A stretch of DNA of 64,000 bases from Candidatus Omnitrophota bacterium (lineage in GTDB: Bacteria > Omnitrophota > Omnitrophia > Omnitrophales > JACROU01): contig JAJDCD010000012.1 in assembly GCA_029261035.1 (NCBI GenBank), positions 62,001-126,000 on the forward strand, written 5' to 3'. Position 1 is the stretch's first letter. Each line of letters starts with the position of its first letter. Below are positions 1 to 8,838 of the stretch, one piece after another. A program made the position numbers and the translations under genes. The notes under the pieces are model-generated. The model was not told where the DNA came from. It did no database searches and saw only the letters and a program-made list of their open reading frames with translations.

Positions 1-802
1 CAGCCTCATTATTTAAACCTAAAACCTTAATCAGCTTTTTAATCATAGGTTGAAATAAATCTATTTCAAAATTTGTTTTCTTACCTTGAAGAACACACAC
101 CAAGCGTTCCAGACCCATACCTGTATCAATATTCTTATTTGATAATGGCTCAAGAACTCCTCCGTCTTTCCGATCAAATTGAGTGAATACTAAATTCCAG
201 ATTTCAGCAAAGCGCCCACACTCACAATCAATATTACACGCCTCATTACATTTAGGATTTTTCCCTTGATCGTAATAAATCTCTGAACAAGGTCCACAGG
301 GTCCGTTAGGACCATCCTTAGGGGCATTAGAAGGCCAGTAATTAGACTTATCTCCCAGCTTCGTGATGTGAGATTCTTCTATTTTTATTTCATCTTTCCA
401 AATTTTGTAAGCCTCATCATCACTTTCATGCACACTGATCTGAAGTTTTTCAGCTGGGATTGAAAGTTCCTTTGTTAAAAACTCCCAAGCCCATTCAATA
501 GCTTCACGCTTAAAGTAATCTCCAAAAGAAAAGTTTCCTAGCATTTCAAAGAAAGAATGATGATAAGGAGTTTTCCCTACATTCTCCAAATCTCCTGTTC
601 GTATACATTTTTGAGAACTTGTTGCACGGGTCATATCTTTCTTTATACCTAAAAAATATTCTTTAAATTGATTCATTCCAGCACCCGTAAAAAGGAGGGT
701 CGGATCATTTTGAGGAATCAATGAATCAGAAGAGACAATACGATGGCCTTTTGACTCGAAATATTTTAAATATTTATCTCTAACTTCATTAGTTGTAATC
801 AT
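1..802 (-). CDS. alaS: Alanyl-tRNA synthetase, N-terminal part (cut by window edge)
   Basis: The enzyme charges tRNA-Ala with alanine in the cytoplasm. About 267 codons are visible, reading from an ATG at 802 and running off the window at position 1, so the editing and C-Ala domains are not seen. The visible part is the class II catalytic core: an N-terminus beginning MITTNEVRDKYLKYF, then TLLFTGAGMNQFK, a motif-2-like stretch YHHSFFEMLGNFSFGDY, the NGPCSEIYYD segment and FAEIWNLVFTQFDR, all typical of AlaRS. The start lies 3 bases after the recX stop, giving the common bacterial order recA-recX-alaS and suggesting co-transcription with recX. Identification is very secure; only completeness is unknown. 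Confidence 0.96.
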   Translation of the reverse strand, partial: MITTNEVRDKYLKYFESKGHRIVSSDSLIPQNDPTLLFTGAGMNQFKEYFLGIKKDMTRATSSQKCIRTGDLENVGKTPYHHSFFEMLGNFSFGDYFKREAIEWAWEFLTKELSIPAEKLQISVHESDDEAYKIWKDEIKIEESHITKLGDKSNYWPSNAPKDGPNGPCGPCSEIYYDQGKNPKCNEACNIDCECGRFAEIWNLVFTQFDRKDGGVLEPLSNKNIDTGMGLERLVCVLQGKKTNFEIDLFQPMIKKLIKVLGLNNEA

Positions 803-805
803 GAC

Positions 806-1321
806 CTACCAATCTATGCTACTATTTGAATCCATTTTTTCAACAATCGTTCTACATATTTCAAAATCAAAGCCTTTTCGTGCAAGAAAATTATAAATTC
901 TGTTTTTTACCTTATTATCAAATTCTCCGTTTGATGGCATTCGAGATTGAGCTAACTCCATAGCTCTTTCCATTTGAGATGTGCTATTTTCAGGTTCAAA
1001 ATTTTCTTCAATTTGCGTTGTTGTAATTCCTCTTTGTTTTAGCTTATTTACAATCTGAAGATTCCCAACACCTTTGTCTCTTAGCTCTTCAACATAAACC
1101 TCTATAAAACGAACGTCATTAATCAACCGGTTCTTTTTTAATACGTCTAATGTTTCTTTTATATCAGCAGAAGTGTGTTTCTTTAATACCATTTTCTTAG
1201 TTAGCTCTGCTTCCGAATGCATCCGAATGCCTATCACTCTCAAAGCATAAAGAAGCGCTTTATTCTTTACTGGCTCTTTATTCTCTTTAGATTTATTCTC
1301 TTTTAATTGCCTCATAATCAT
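806..1321 (-). CDS. recX: Regulatory protein RecX
   Basis: RecX binds RecA filaments and limits recombinase activity. The 171-aa product has the family's three-helix repeat pattern, with RIGIRMHSEAELTKKM near residue 30 and the repeat KNRLINDVRFIEVYVEELRD around 63-82. The C-terminal repeat RIYNFLARKGFDFEICRTIV is also typical. It follows recA, which is the classical position. No strong Shine-Dalgarno sequence precedes the ATG at 1321. The start lies only about 10 bases after the T-run of the recA terminator hairpin, so expression probably depends on readthrough of that hairpin. A lysine-rich N-terminal 20 residues precedes the conserved part. Confidence 0.9.
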   Translation of the reverse strand: MIMRQLKENKSKENKEPVKNKALLYALRVIGIRMHSEAELTKKMVLKKHTSADIKETLDVLKKNRLINDVRFIEVYVEELRDKGVGNLQIVNKLKQRGITTTQIEENFEPENSTSQMERAMELAQSRMPSNGEFDNKVKNRIYNFLARKGFDFEICRTIVEKMDSNSSIDW

Positions 1322-1330
1322 GCTTTTCCA

Positions 1331-1375
1331 TAAAAACAGAAACGGCTCCCTGGAATTCGTAAAGAAGGAGCCGTT
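1331..1375 (-). terminator. Intrinsic terminator between recA and recX
   Basis: A perfect 9-bp stem, AACGGCTCC (1341-1349) with GGAGCCGTT (1367-1375), encloses a 17-nt loop and is followed on the minus strand by TCTGTTTTTA. It lies just after the recA stop and just before recX. In Escherichia coli a comparable recA-recX hairpin allows only partial readthrough, and the same arrangement is inferred here. Confidence 0.8.
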
Positions 1376-1394
1376 CTAAGAATAAAGTTATTAA

Positions 1395-2462
1395 TTAAAC
1401 AGTTACTGGTTGAGCAAATATTTTATCTTTTACTTTTGTTTCGATCTCATCTAAAACCTTAGGGTTCTCTTTTAAGAAGGCTCGAACATTCTCTCTTCCT
1501 TGACCAATTTTTTCATTCTTATAAGAAAGCCAAGATCCTGATTTTTCAAGAATATCATTTTCCACAGCCAGATCAATAATCGTTGCAGAGCGAGAGATTC
1601 CTTCATCAAACATAATGTCGAATTCAGCTGTTTTAAATGGAGGAGCCACTTTATTCTTTACAACCTTAACACGCACTCGGTTTCCAATAATCGAATCACC
1701 TTTCTTGATTGACCCAATTCTTCGAATATCCATTCTCAACGATGAAAAGAATTTCAAAGCCTTTCCACCAGGAGTTGTCTCAGGGTTACCAAACATAACA
1801 CCAATTTTATCTCGAATTTGGTTAATAAATATAACGCTGGTTTTAGATCGACTAATAACAGAGGTTAGTTTTCTTAATGCTTGAGACATCAAACGTGCTT
1901 GAGAGCCCATTTGATGATCCCCTATATTGCCTTCAATTTCCGACTTAGGAACCAAAGCAGCTACCGAGTCTACAACAATCAAATCAACAGACTCTGATTT
2001 CACTAACATTTCCACAATCTGAAAAGCCTGTTCTCCATGATCCGGTTGAGAAATTATCAAGTCCTCCACTTTTACACCTAGTTTTTCAGCGTAGATAGGA
2101 TCCAAAGCATATTCCACGTCAATAAAAGCGGCAACGCCACCTTGTTTCTGTAATTGAGCTATTACTGAAAGAGTTAAAGTTGTTTTTCCACTCGATTCAG
2201 GTCCAAAGATTTCCATAACGCGACCTCTTGGAACGCCGCCAATTCCAATAGCCATATCTAACGTCATTGCGCCTGTAGGAATGGATTCAATTTGTTCAAG
2301 ATTGTTTTGGTCTCCACCCATTTTCATGATGGAACCTTTTCCAAACTGTTTTTCAATACTTTGCAATGTTTGCTGGAGCATTTTTTGTTTTTGGTTTTCG
2401 CCCCCAGCTGTTCCTGCTTTTTCTTTTGTTTTTGCTGTCTTTTTTTCTGTTTTATCTGACAT
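1395..2462 (-). CDS. recA: Recombinase RecA
   Basis: RecA is the ATP-dependent strand-exchange protein of homologous recombination and the SOS co-protease. The 355-aa product has Walker [10 protein letters not shown], a Walker B-type [18 protein letters not shown], loop L1 region [19 protein letters not shown] and loop L2 region [22 protein letters not shown]. The first 40 residues are a lysine- and glutamine-rich extension ([20 protein letters not shown]) before the conserved core, which is a little longer than the E. coli N-terminus. It is transcribed alone from a good promoter at 2508-2536 and ended by the hairpin at 1331-1375. I see no standard LexA box of either the E. coli or the Bacillus type. 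Confidence 0.99.
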   Translation of the reverse strand: MSDKTEKKTAKTKEKAGTAGGENQKQKMLQQTLQSIEKQFGKGSIMKMGGDQNNLEQIESIPTGAMTLDMAIGIGGVPRGRVMEIFGPESSGKTTLTLSVIAQLQKQGGVAAFIDVEYALDPIYAEKLGVKVEDLIISQPDHGEQAFQIVEMLVKSESVDLIVVDSVAALVPKSEIEGNIGDHQMGSQARLMSQALRKLTSVISRSKTSVIFINQIRDKIGVMFGNPETTPGGKALKFFSSLRMDIRRIGSIKKGDSIIGNRVRVKVVKNKVAPPFKTAEFDIMFDEGISRSATIIDLAVENDILEKSGSWLSYKNEKIGQGRENVRAFLKENPKVLDEIETKVKDKIFAQPVTV

Positions 2463-2507
2463 TTTTAAGCTCCTATTTACAGTTAAATCGAGTTTTCCCA
2501 GTTAAAT

Positions 2508-2536
2508 ATTATAATCCCGAAGCCTCTCAAAGTAAA
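2508..2536 (-). promoter_or_regulatory. recA promoter with flanking direct repeats
   Basis: On the minus strand, -35 TTTACT (2531-2536) and -10 TATAAT (2508-2513) are separated by exactly 17 bases, a near-consensus sigma-70 promoter 46 bases before the recA ATG. Two direct copies of AGAGGCTT (minus strand; 2520-2527 and 2535-2542), 15 bases apart, overlap the spacer and the -35 box. They may be an operator, but their role is inferred only from position. Confidence 0.7.
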
Positions 2537-2577
2537 GCCTCTGTAAAGGTTCCGGATAGAAAGTTACAAAATTGTGG

Positions 2578-3231
2578 TTAAGACCTATTTCTCTTAAAGA
2601 CCGGGCTTTCAGTCCCCTTAAAAAGCCTTGAAATATTCGTCCGATGCATAACGATAATAAGCCCACAAAGCAGCGAAGATAAAGCTATTAAAAATCCAAA
2701 CTCAGGAATAGCACTATAATACAGGAAAATAAAGCCCACAAAGGCAATACTGGCTACTATTGAACCTAAAGCTATGTAGTTAAAGACGAAAACACAAAAC
2801 ACAAATACAACAAATGCACTAAGAGCCGCTAAAGGCAATATAGCCAAAAAGACCCCCAAAGAGGTGGCTACACCCTTTCCACCCTTGAACCTAAGCCATA
2901 CTGGCCAATTATGTCCAAAAATAGCTGCAATTCCAAAAACCAAAGATAATGTGATTGAAGAAAAGGTAAATGGAAATACAGAATTAAGCTTCTCAATAGA
3001 AATCAAATGCCAAAACAACAATGCAGGAATAAAACCTTTTAACAAATCTACAAATAAAACAACCGCCCCCCACTGCTTGCCAATAACACGAAAAACATTG
3101 CTCGCACCAACATTACCACTCCCATGCTCTCGAATATCAATTTGCTTTACCCACTTACCAATCAAAAATGCTGTTGGGATGGATCCGACCAAATAACTAA
3201 AAAATAGCAGCAGAATAAAAAGTATCATCAC
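2578..3231 (-). CDS. plsY: Glycerol-3-phosphate acyltransferase PlsY
   Basis: PlsY is the membrane enzyme that transfers the acyl group of acyl-phosphate (made by PlsX) to glycerol-3-phosphate, the first step of phospholipid synthesis. The 217-aa product has the three family motifs: VGSIPTAFLIGK near the N-terminus, HGSGNVGASNVFR around residues 36-48, and GHNWPVWLRFKGGKGVATS around 105-123. Several hydrophobic segments consistent with five membrane helices surround them. It begins 7 bases after the der stop, so the two are probably co-transcribed. Its substrate supplier plsX lies in the fab operon at 13.1-14.2 kb. Confidence 0.96.
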   Translation of the reverse strand: MMILFILLLFFSYLVGSIPTAFLIGKWVKQIDIREHGSGNVGASNVFRVIGKQWGAVVLFVDLLKGFIPALLFWHLISIEKLNSVFPFTFSSITLSLVFGIAAIFGHNWPVWLRFKGGKGVATSLGVFLAILPLAALSAFVVFVFCVFVFNYIALGSIVASIAFVGFIFLYYSAIPEFGFLIALSSLLCGLIIVMHRTNISRLFKGTESPVFKRNRS

Positions 3232-3238
3232 AGACCCT

Positions 3239-4564
3239 TTATTTTTCCTTTGTTTTTTCTTCTACCAAATTCATTTTTAAGCCAACTCCACGAACTTTAA
3301 AATGGCTCATAAATTGATTTTCTAGAAACCCCCAATAATCTCTAGGGACTCTCTGCTTTCCTTTAACAAATAAATTAAACCGCAAGGGACGTCGATGTGT
3401 TTGAACTAAATACTTTAGCTTCCCACCTTGTGGAGGTTTTTTCTTCTTAAGCATTTCTAAAAAGTCATTCAATTCTTTAGTACTAAATAACTGATTGTAG
3501 TACTCAAAAATTTTAAAAGATTCTTCAATAGGCTGTAAAATATTCTTAGCTTTTAATCCTGAAGTAAAAAAAATAGGGAAATGTTTCAAAAAACCATTTG
3601 CCTCAACAAGGTCATTTTTATAACGAGCCATTTCTCTCTGACTCGATAGATCCCATTTATTACCAACCAAAATCAAAGCTTTTCGTTCCTCTAATATTTT
3701 TTTTAATATATTTTTAGAATCTCTTTTCAATCCTAAAGTAGCATCAAACAGCAAAACAATGACATCCGCTTTTTTAAGAGCCTCTTTAGTTCTAGTAAAA
3801 CTAAAAAACTCTGTTGCAGACTTCATTTTTTTCTCAGATCTCAACCCAGCAGTGTCTACAAGTCGGATTTTTTTACCTTCATATTCAAAAGATTCTTCTA
3901 CTAGATCTCGAGTTGTCCCAGGAATCTCAGAAACAATAACCCTATCTTTTTCCAACAAAGCATTTAGATAGGTGGATTTTCCAACATTAGGCTCTCCAAT
4001 AATAGAGAGATTAAAAAGATAAGGATCTTCTTCAATCAACTCATGCTGTTCTGGGAGACTTTTACACATATCAGTTAACAATTCATCAATCCCATGCCCG
4101 TGTGCCGCAGAAATTCCTAATACCGTATCAAACCCCAAATGATAAAACTCCCCCAGCTGTAAAGGCCCACGCTTATCATCCAGCTTATTTACCACAACTC
4201 GGACAGGTCTATTAATTTTTCTTAAAATATCGGCAAATCGTTCATCTGTATGCGTAATCCCACTTGCTCCATCTACAACAAATAAAATCTCATCTGCTTC
4301 TGCAATTGCTTTCTCAACTTCCTGATCAACCATAAATTCCATTGTATTTGATTTTGCAAACTGAAATCCTCCAGTATCGACAATACGAATAGACTGATTG
4401 TCCACTTGAATGGTTTCATAGTTCCGATCTCTCGTAGTGCCGCTTTCTCTTTGAACAATAGCCTTTCTTCTTCGGATTAATCGATTAAACAGAGTAGACT
4501 TTCCTACATTAGGTCGCCCCACAATAGCAACGAGAGGCAAAGCACTCATTAATGAATTTGTCAC
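3239..4564 (-). CDS. der: GTPase Der (EngA), ribosome assembly
   Basis: Der is an essential tandem-GTPase that assists 50S subunit maturation. Both GTPase domains are plain: P-loops GRPNVGKSTLFN and GEPNVGKSTYLN, with base-recognition motifs NKLD and NKWD. A C-terminal KH-like domain follows, ending LVEEKTKEK. The start needs a choice. A TTG at 4582 opens the frame, but the Shine-Dalgarno GGAAGG (4575-4580) lies 10 bases before a GTG at 4564, which I prefer. An ATG at 4549 begins immediately before SALPLVAIVGRPNVGKS and is also possible. The gene sits between the lipoprotein's terminator and plsY. Confidence 0.96.
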   Translation of the reverse strand: MTNSLMSALPLVAIVGRPNVGKSTLFNRLIRRRKAIVQRESGTTRDRNYETIQVDNQSIRIVDTGGFQFAKSNTMEFMVDQEVEKAIAEADEILFVVDGASGITHTDERFADILRKINRPVRVVVNKLDDKRGPLQLGEFYHLGFDTVLGISAAHGHGIDELLTDMCKSLPEQHELIEEDPYLFNLSIIGEPNVGKSTYLNALLEKDRVIVSEIPGTTRDLVEESFEYEGKKIRLVDTAGLRSEKKMKSATEFFSFTRTKEALKKADVIVLLFDATLGLKRDSKNILKKILEERKALILVGNKWDLSSQREMARYKNDLVEANGFLKHFPIFFTSGLKAKNILQPIEESFKIFEYYNQLFSTKELNDFLEMLKKKKPPQGGKLKYLVQTHRRPLRFNLFVKGKQRVPRDYWGFLENQFMSHFKVRGVGLKMNLVEEKTKEK

Positions 4565-4600
4565 TGTTAAATTTCCTTCCAAATCAAACTAAAAAAGCTC

Positions 4601-4659
4601 TTAAAAAACAAAAAACCACAGCCATAGAAAATTAAAAAACTCTTCTATAGCTGTGGTTT
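4601..4659 (-). terminator. Intrinsic terminator after the glycine-zipper lipoprotein gene
   Basis: A 17-bp inverted repeat (4613-4629 with 4643-4659) has a single mismatch that can pair as G-U. On the minus strand it is followed by TTTTTGTTTTTTAA. It lies immediately after the lipoprotein stop and closes the smc-lipoprotein unit before der. Confidence 0.82.
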
Positions 4660-4664
4660 GGAAA

Positions 4665-5105
4665 TTACTGTAAAAATTTTAATTCGTCGCCAGATGCAGG
4701 GTCGAATTTAAATCGCTCAGGAAATGTTTGACCTGTTTTAGGATTATATTTCGTGTGAACTTCTTGCACTTGAGACTGAGGCGTAAACGCTTGCTGCTGA
4801 GGAGCTGCATACCCCTGTGATGCCAATTGCTCTCTTCTCAACTCTTCCTTAATTTCTCGTTTAGCTGATTCTTTAGACCTTCTCATCCCTTCTCCAACTA
4901 AAGCTCCGAGTAAGGCTCCAGAACCTGCTCCGATAGCAGTACCCGCTCCCGTATGACCCGTAGTACTTCCAATAATTGCTCCCAAACCAGCACCCGCAGC
5001 AGCACCACCTAAAGCACCTGCAGCTGGTTCATTAAGCGTAGTTTCACAACCTGTCAGTGAAACCATAATTAATAACAATAAAGCTAAACCTTTGTTAATA
5101 GACAT
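4665..5105 (-). CDS. Glycine-zipper lipoprotein (OmpA/SlyB-like)
   Basis: This is a predicted lipoprotein of unknown precise role. The 146-aa product starts with a lipoprotein signal sequence whose lipobox SLTGC places the lipidated cysteine at residue 20. A run of small residues follows at about 27-75 (AAGALGGAAAGAGLGAIIG and a second copy GAGTAIGAGSGALLGALVGE), the pattern of glycine-zipper membrane-associated proteins. The rest is charged (KESAKREIKEELRRE) and then Gln/Pro-rich, ending in a small domain KYNPKTGQTFPERFKFDPAS. The ATG lies 5 bases after the smc stop, so it is probably co-transcribed with smc; a functional link to SMC is not implied. Confidence 0.8.
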   Translation of the reverse strand: MSINKGLALLLLIMVSLTGCETTLNEPAAGALGGAAAGAGLGAIIGSTTGHTGAGTAIGAGSGALLGALVGEGMRRSKESAKREIKEELRREQLASQGYAAPQQQAFTPQSQVQEVHTKYNPKTGQTFPERFKFDPASGDELKFLQ

Positions 5106-5110
5106 ATTCT

Positions 5111-8100
5111 TTATTCCTCCTTATTATCTAACATTCCAACTAATTGAGACGACTTTTCATTGTCTTTATTCACCTTAACAGACACAACCTTAGAAACCCC
5201 TGTATCTTCCATTGTTACTCCATACAATGCATCCCCCATAGCAATGGTTTTACGACTATGAGTAATGATAATAAATTGAGACTGATCCAAAAAGGTCTGC
5301 ACTACCTTCAAAAAGCGTTCAATATTAGCCTCATCCAATGGAGCGTCAATTTCGTCCAAAACACAGAAAGGCGAAGGTTTAATTTTAAATAATGCAAACA
5401 ACAAAGCTATAGCAGTCATCGCTTTTTCTCCCCCCGAAAGGAGCGTTATATGTTGCAACTTTTTCCCAGGAGGTCTCACCATAATTTCTATTCCTGACTC
5501 CAAAGGATTAACCTCATCCACCATAGTCAACATAGCTTCACCCCCATTAAATAGGGTGGAAAAAAATCCTTGAAACTCTCTTTGAACAGCATCAAAAGTA
5601 TCTTGAAACAACTTCTTAGTTGTTTTATTTATCTTACGAATTGCACTTAACAGAGACTCTCTCGCTTCTGTCAAATCATTCTGTTGGCCTGTTAAAAAAT
5701 CAAACCTCTCTTTAAGTTCGTTGAATTCATCTACCGCCAGCAAATTAACAGCTCCATATTTATCTAATTTTTCTTTTAAATGATCAATTTGAAGAGACAA
5801 CTCTTCTGTAGACATATCCGTATTTTCTAATGCATCAGAGGTCGCTTCTAATAAATCAATTTTGTAAGTTTCTTTAATTCTTTCTAGAATAGCTTGCTGA
5901 GAATAATTCGCTTCAACTTTTTTCATTTCCAGATGATGTAACTCTTCTTTGAACTGTTCTAATTCTTTTCTTATATCTTCTACGTCAAGAGCCAATTGTT
6001 TGGTTTCCGTTCTTTTCATTTCCAAATCAGCAAGAATACCTCTTAATCGGTGCTCAATCTCAGAGTGATTTACTGCCAAGCCTTGGATTTCCGTTTGATG
6101 CTGTTCATTCTCAGAAGACAACTGTAGAATCTGCTCTTCTCCGTCAACAATTCCTTTTTGTTTTACTTGGATTCTCTGACTCTCTTCATGAATTGATTTA
6201 TTATTTCTTTCCAAATTACTTTTTAGAAAAGTTAACCTTTCATTTAAATTCTTAAATTCTGTTTCCAATTCCACCTTTTTAAATCTCTCTGACTCTAAAA
6301 CTTTAGATTGCTCAGATTCTTTATTTCTAAGTAATAAGATTTTTTGTTTAACATTATTTTCTTCATGATTCAAATTTTGTTCTTTTTCTGTATGCTCCAA
6401 TATCTGAGCTTCCGTTTCTTTCAAGCCTATTTCGGCAGCAGCAATACTTTGCTCTATCTGTTCTATCTTTTGATGGAATTGCTTTAAATCTTCGTTAAGA
6501 CGCTCAAGAAATTGATTTTCCGTTTCTGATTTAATTTGCAATTTAGAATATTGATCTTTTCTTATCTCAAATTTATTGTCAAAATCAGATTTTTCTTGAA
6601 TGAATCGCTTCTCCTTTTCTCTGTTTTCAGATAAACGAATCTCTAAGCTCGCTTTTTCATCCCGTAAACTTTTTAATTTATCCTCAAATTCAACAACTTC
6701 AGATTGAGCAGATTGCGGTAATGTAAGTTGGTTACCCGGTCCCAAAAGAATGCCATCCTGTGTCAAAACTTGATTTTGAAATAAAAAAGAACGCAAATCT
6801 TTTTTCAAGAACTCCGAGGCCTTCAAATCAGTCAAGTAGATATGATTTAAAACACTCATCAGCTCATGAGGAAACTCACCCTTCAGGTCAAGCATAAAAC
6901 GCACCGGCTTCAACTCGACGCCATTTAAATTTACAATCTCTGGATTATTTGACTCGTTGCTTTCTTGAACAAATGTGGTCAAAGACTTATTTCGAGATCT
7001 ATCTGTAAGCTCAGATAAATCATCAATTAACTCCGATTTACACAACACCAAAACTTCTTCAGAAAACAAGTGAGCAAGCTTTTCAAAAATCAATTCACAA
7101 CCTTCTTTAGGAGCTAGAATATCTCTCAAAAAATAAGCTTGATTAAACAAACTTGAGCTCTCATCGGTCTGCTTTTCTTTTATTGTAGAGAGTAACTTTT
7201 GTGTAAACTTCTCAGAACTCTTTTCTAGAATAATCTCAATTTGAGCATCAATTTCGTTTGATCTAGATTCAGACTTAATCAACCAAGCTCGTAACTCCGA
7301 AAGCTCCAATTCCTTTCTCTGTAAAGCCTCTCTGGTTGCTTCTAATTCATTTGAAAGCGCTCCTCGCTCTTCATTAAGATTTTTCTCCGATTCTCTTCTT
7401 TTGCTAGATTCCTCTATGTTTCGATTTAATTCATTTTTAAGCACAACCAAAGATTCTTCTTGGTGGTTGAATTGTGCTTTAAAAGAAGCTAAGTTACTTT
7501 CCAATTGTATCTTTTCATGATGACATTTTGTCTTCTCTTCATGAATTAAGTTTTGTTGATTAAATAGATTTTGAATATTTGTTTGTACCGAAGAGAACTT
7601 AGAAGTTTCTTCAGCAATTTTAGCTTCTAATTGAGCGAATTGTTCATTAAATTGATTAAAGGTCGTTTCTTTTTCAAGGGTTTCAGTATTATTTTTTTCA
7701 TTTTCCTGATTGAAGTTACTAATTCGATTCTTACACAGCTGAATTTCGTTCTCAGCTTCATCCTTTTGATTTTTTAAAGATCCGACTCTTTCTGTATTAA
7801 AATATGTTTTATCTTTCAGAGAGTTAATCTTTGAAGAAAGCTCCACCTTCTTAACTTCCCCTTCGTTATACTCTGTTTCGAGTTTTCTCACGCCTTCTAG
7901 CTTCTGATTCAAAAATTCTTCTTTTTCATTAAAAAGCTGCTGCGTTTCTTTTACGTTATTATTGGTCTGATTCTTTTTATCTTCAAAGGCCAAAAATTGT
8001 TTTTTTAACTCATCCAACTCAAGGCTAGCTTTAGTTAGTTCTAGTTTTTTAAGGGTTTCAAATTGTTCTTTGTATTTTTCAGCTTTTTTTGCTTGTCTCT

Positions 8101-8716
8101 CTGCATATTTAATATTCTTTTCAACTTCAGCAACGATATCCCCAAGTCTTAAAAGGTTACCTTCCGTTCTCTCTAATTTTCTTATAGCTTCTTCTTTTTT
8201 AGATTTAAACTTAGAGATTCCAGCAGCTTCCTCAATGAGATACCTTCTTTTTTCTGGGTCCGCAGTTAAAATGTAATCAATACGACCTTGCTCAATCATG
8301 GAATAAGAACTTGATCCGATTCCCGTATCCATAAGCAAATCTTGAATATCTTTATAACGACACTGCGTTTTGTTTATAAAATATTCACTTTCCCCAGAAC
8401 GATAAAGCTTTCTAGAGATAACAACTTCATCATATTCAATAGGCATGATTTTGTTTTGATTATCAATGGTGAGGTGAACTTCAGCAAATCCTAGAGGCTT
8501 CCTAAAATCAGTTCCATTAAAAATAACATCTTCCATTTTGGAACCACGAAGCATTTTCGCACTGCGTTCTCCGAGAACCCAGCGAATAGAGTCAGACACA
8601 TTGCTCTTTCCGCAACCATTAGGACCTACAATACAAGTCACTCCTGGCTCAAAGAACACTTCCGTCTTATCTGCAAATGATTTAAATCCAAAAACTTCAA
8701 TTTTTTTAAGGCTCAT
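5111..8716 (-). CDS. smc: Chromosome segregation protein SMC
   Basis: SMC is the ATPase that compacts and helps segregate the chromosome. The 1,201-aa product has an N-terminal Walker A GPNGCGKSN (about residues 32-40), two long coiled-coil arms rich in Glu, Lys, Gln and Leu, and a hinge between about 510 and 660 that includes a GILLGPGNQ segment. The C-terminal head has the ABC signature LSGGEKAM (from residue 1093) and Walker B CVLDEIDAPLDEAN. Length and order match bacterial SMC. The terminal 15 residues (DNEKSSQLVGMLDNKEE) are charged. It has its own promoter at 8771-8799 and is followed closely by the lipoprotein gene. No scpA or scpB is seen in the window. Confidence 0.97.
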   Translation of the reverse strand: MSLKKIEVFGFKSFADKTEVFFEPGVTCIVGPNGCGKSNVSDSIRWVLGERSAKMLRGSKMEDVIFNGTDFRKPLGFAEVHLTIDNQNKIMPIEYDEVVISRKLYRSGESEYFINKTQCRYKDIQDLLMDTGIGSSSYSMIEQGRIDYILTADPEKRRYLIEEAAGISKFKSKKEEAIRKLERTEGNLLRLGDIVAEVEKNIKYAERQAKKAEKYKEQFETLKKLELTKASLELDELKKQFLAFEDKKNQTNNNVKETQQLFNEKEEFLNQKLEGVRKLETEYNEGEVKKVELSSKINSLKDKTYFNTERVGSLKNQKDEAENEIQLCKNRISNFNQENEKNNTETLEKETTFNQFNEQFAQLEAKIAEETSKFSSVQTNIQNLFNQQNLIHEEKTKCHHEKIQLESNLASFKAQFNHQEESLVVLKNELNRNIEESSKRRESEKNLNEERGALSNELEATREALQRKELELSELRAWLIKSESRSNEIDAQIEIILEKSSEKFTQKLLSTIKEKQTDESSSLFNQAYFLRDILAPKEGCELIFEKLAHLFSEEVLVLCKSELIDDLSELTDRSRNKSLTTFVQESNESNNPEIVNLNGVELKPVRFMLDLKGEFPHELMSVLNHIYLTDLKASEFLKKDLRSFLFQNQVLTQDGILLGPGNQLTLPQSAQSEVVEFEDKLKSLRDEKASLEIRLSENREKEKRFIQEKSDFDNKFEIRKDQYSKLQIKSETENQFLERLNEDLKQFHQKIEQIEQSIAAAEIGLKETEAQILEHTEKEQNLNHEENNVKQKILLLRNKESEQSKVLESERFKKVELETEFKNLNERLTFLKSNLERNNKSIHEESQRIQVKQKGIVDGEEQILQLSSENEQHQTEIQGLAVNHSEIEHRLRGILADLEMKRTETKQLALDVEDIRKELEQFKEELHHLEMKKVEANYSQQAILERIKETYKIDLLEATSDALENTDMSTEELSLQIDHLKEKLDKYGAVNLLAVDEFNELKERFDFLTGQQNDLTEARESLLSAIRKINKTTKKLFQDTFDAVQREFQGFFSTLFNGGEAMLTMVDEVNPLESGIEIMVRPPGKKLQHITLLSGGEKAMTAIALLFALFKIKPSPFCVLDEIDAPLDEANIERFLKVVQTFLDQSQFIIITHSRKTIAMGDALYGVTMEDTGVSKVVSVKVNKDNEKSSQLVGMLDNKEE

Positions 8717-8770
8717 GAATAGTCTCTATTATCTATAAGAATGTTGAGTGGTGTATCTAAAAACAGAGCG

Positions 8771-8799
8771 ATTCTAACATTCTACAGAGCGAATCTCAA
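8771..8799 (-). promoter_or_regulatory. smc promoter
   Basis: On the minus strand, -35 TTGAGA (8794-8799) and -10 TAGAAT (8771-8776) are separated by 17 bases, with a TG two bases before the -10 box. It lies in the 122-bp gap between fabF and smc, about 55 bases before the smc ATG. Confidence 0.65.
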
Positions 8800-8838
8800 G
8801 ATATGTCTTAAATTAGAGGAAAACTTCTAAGTATTGTG

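Noticed and set aside
4273-4458. Minus-strand 61-aa frame inside der
   Set aside because: Out-of-frame within a fully conserved GTPase gene.
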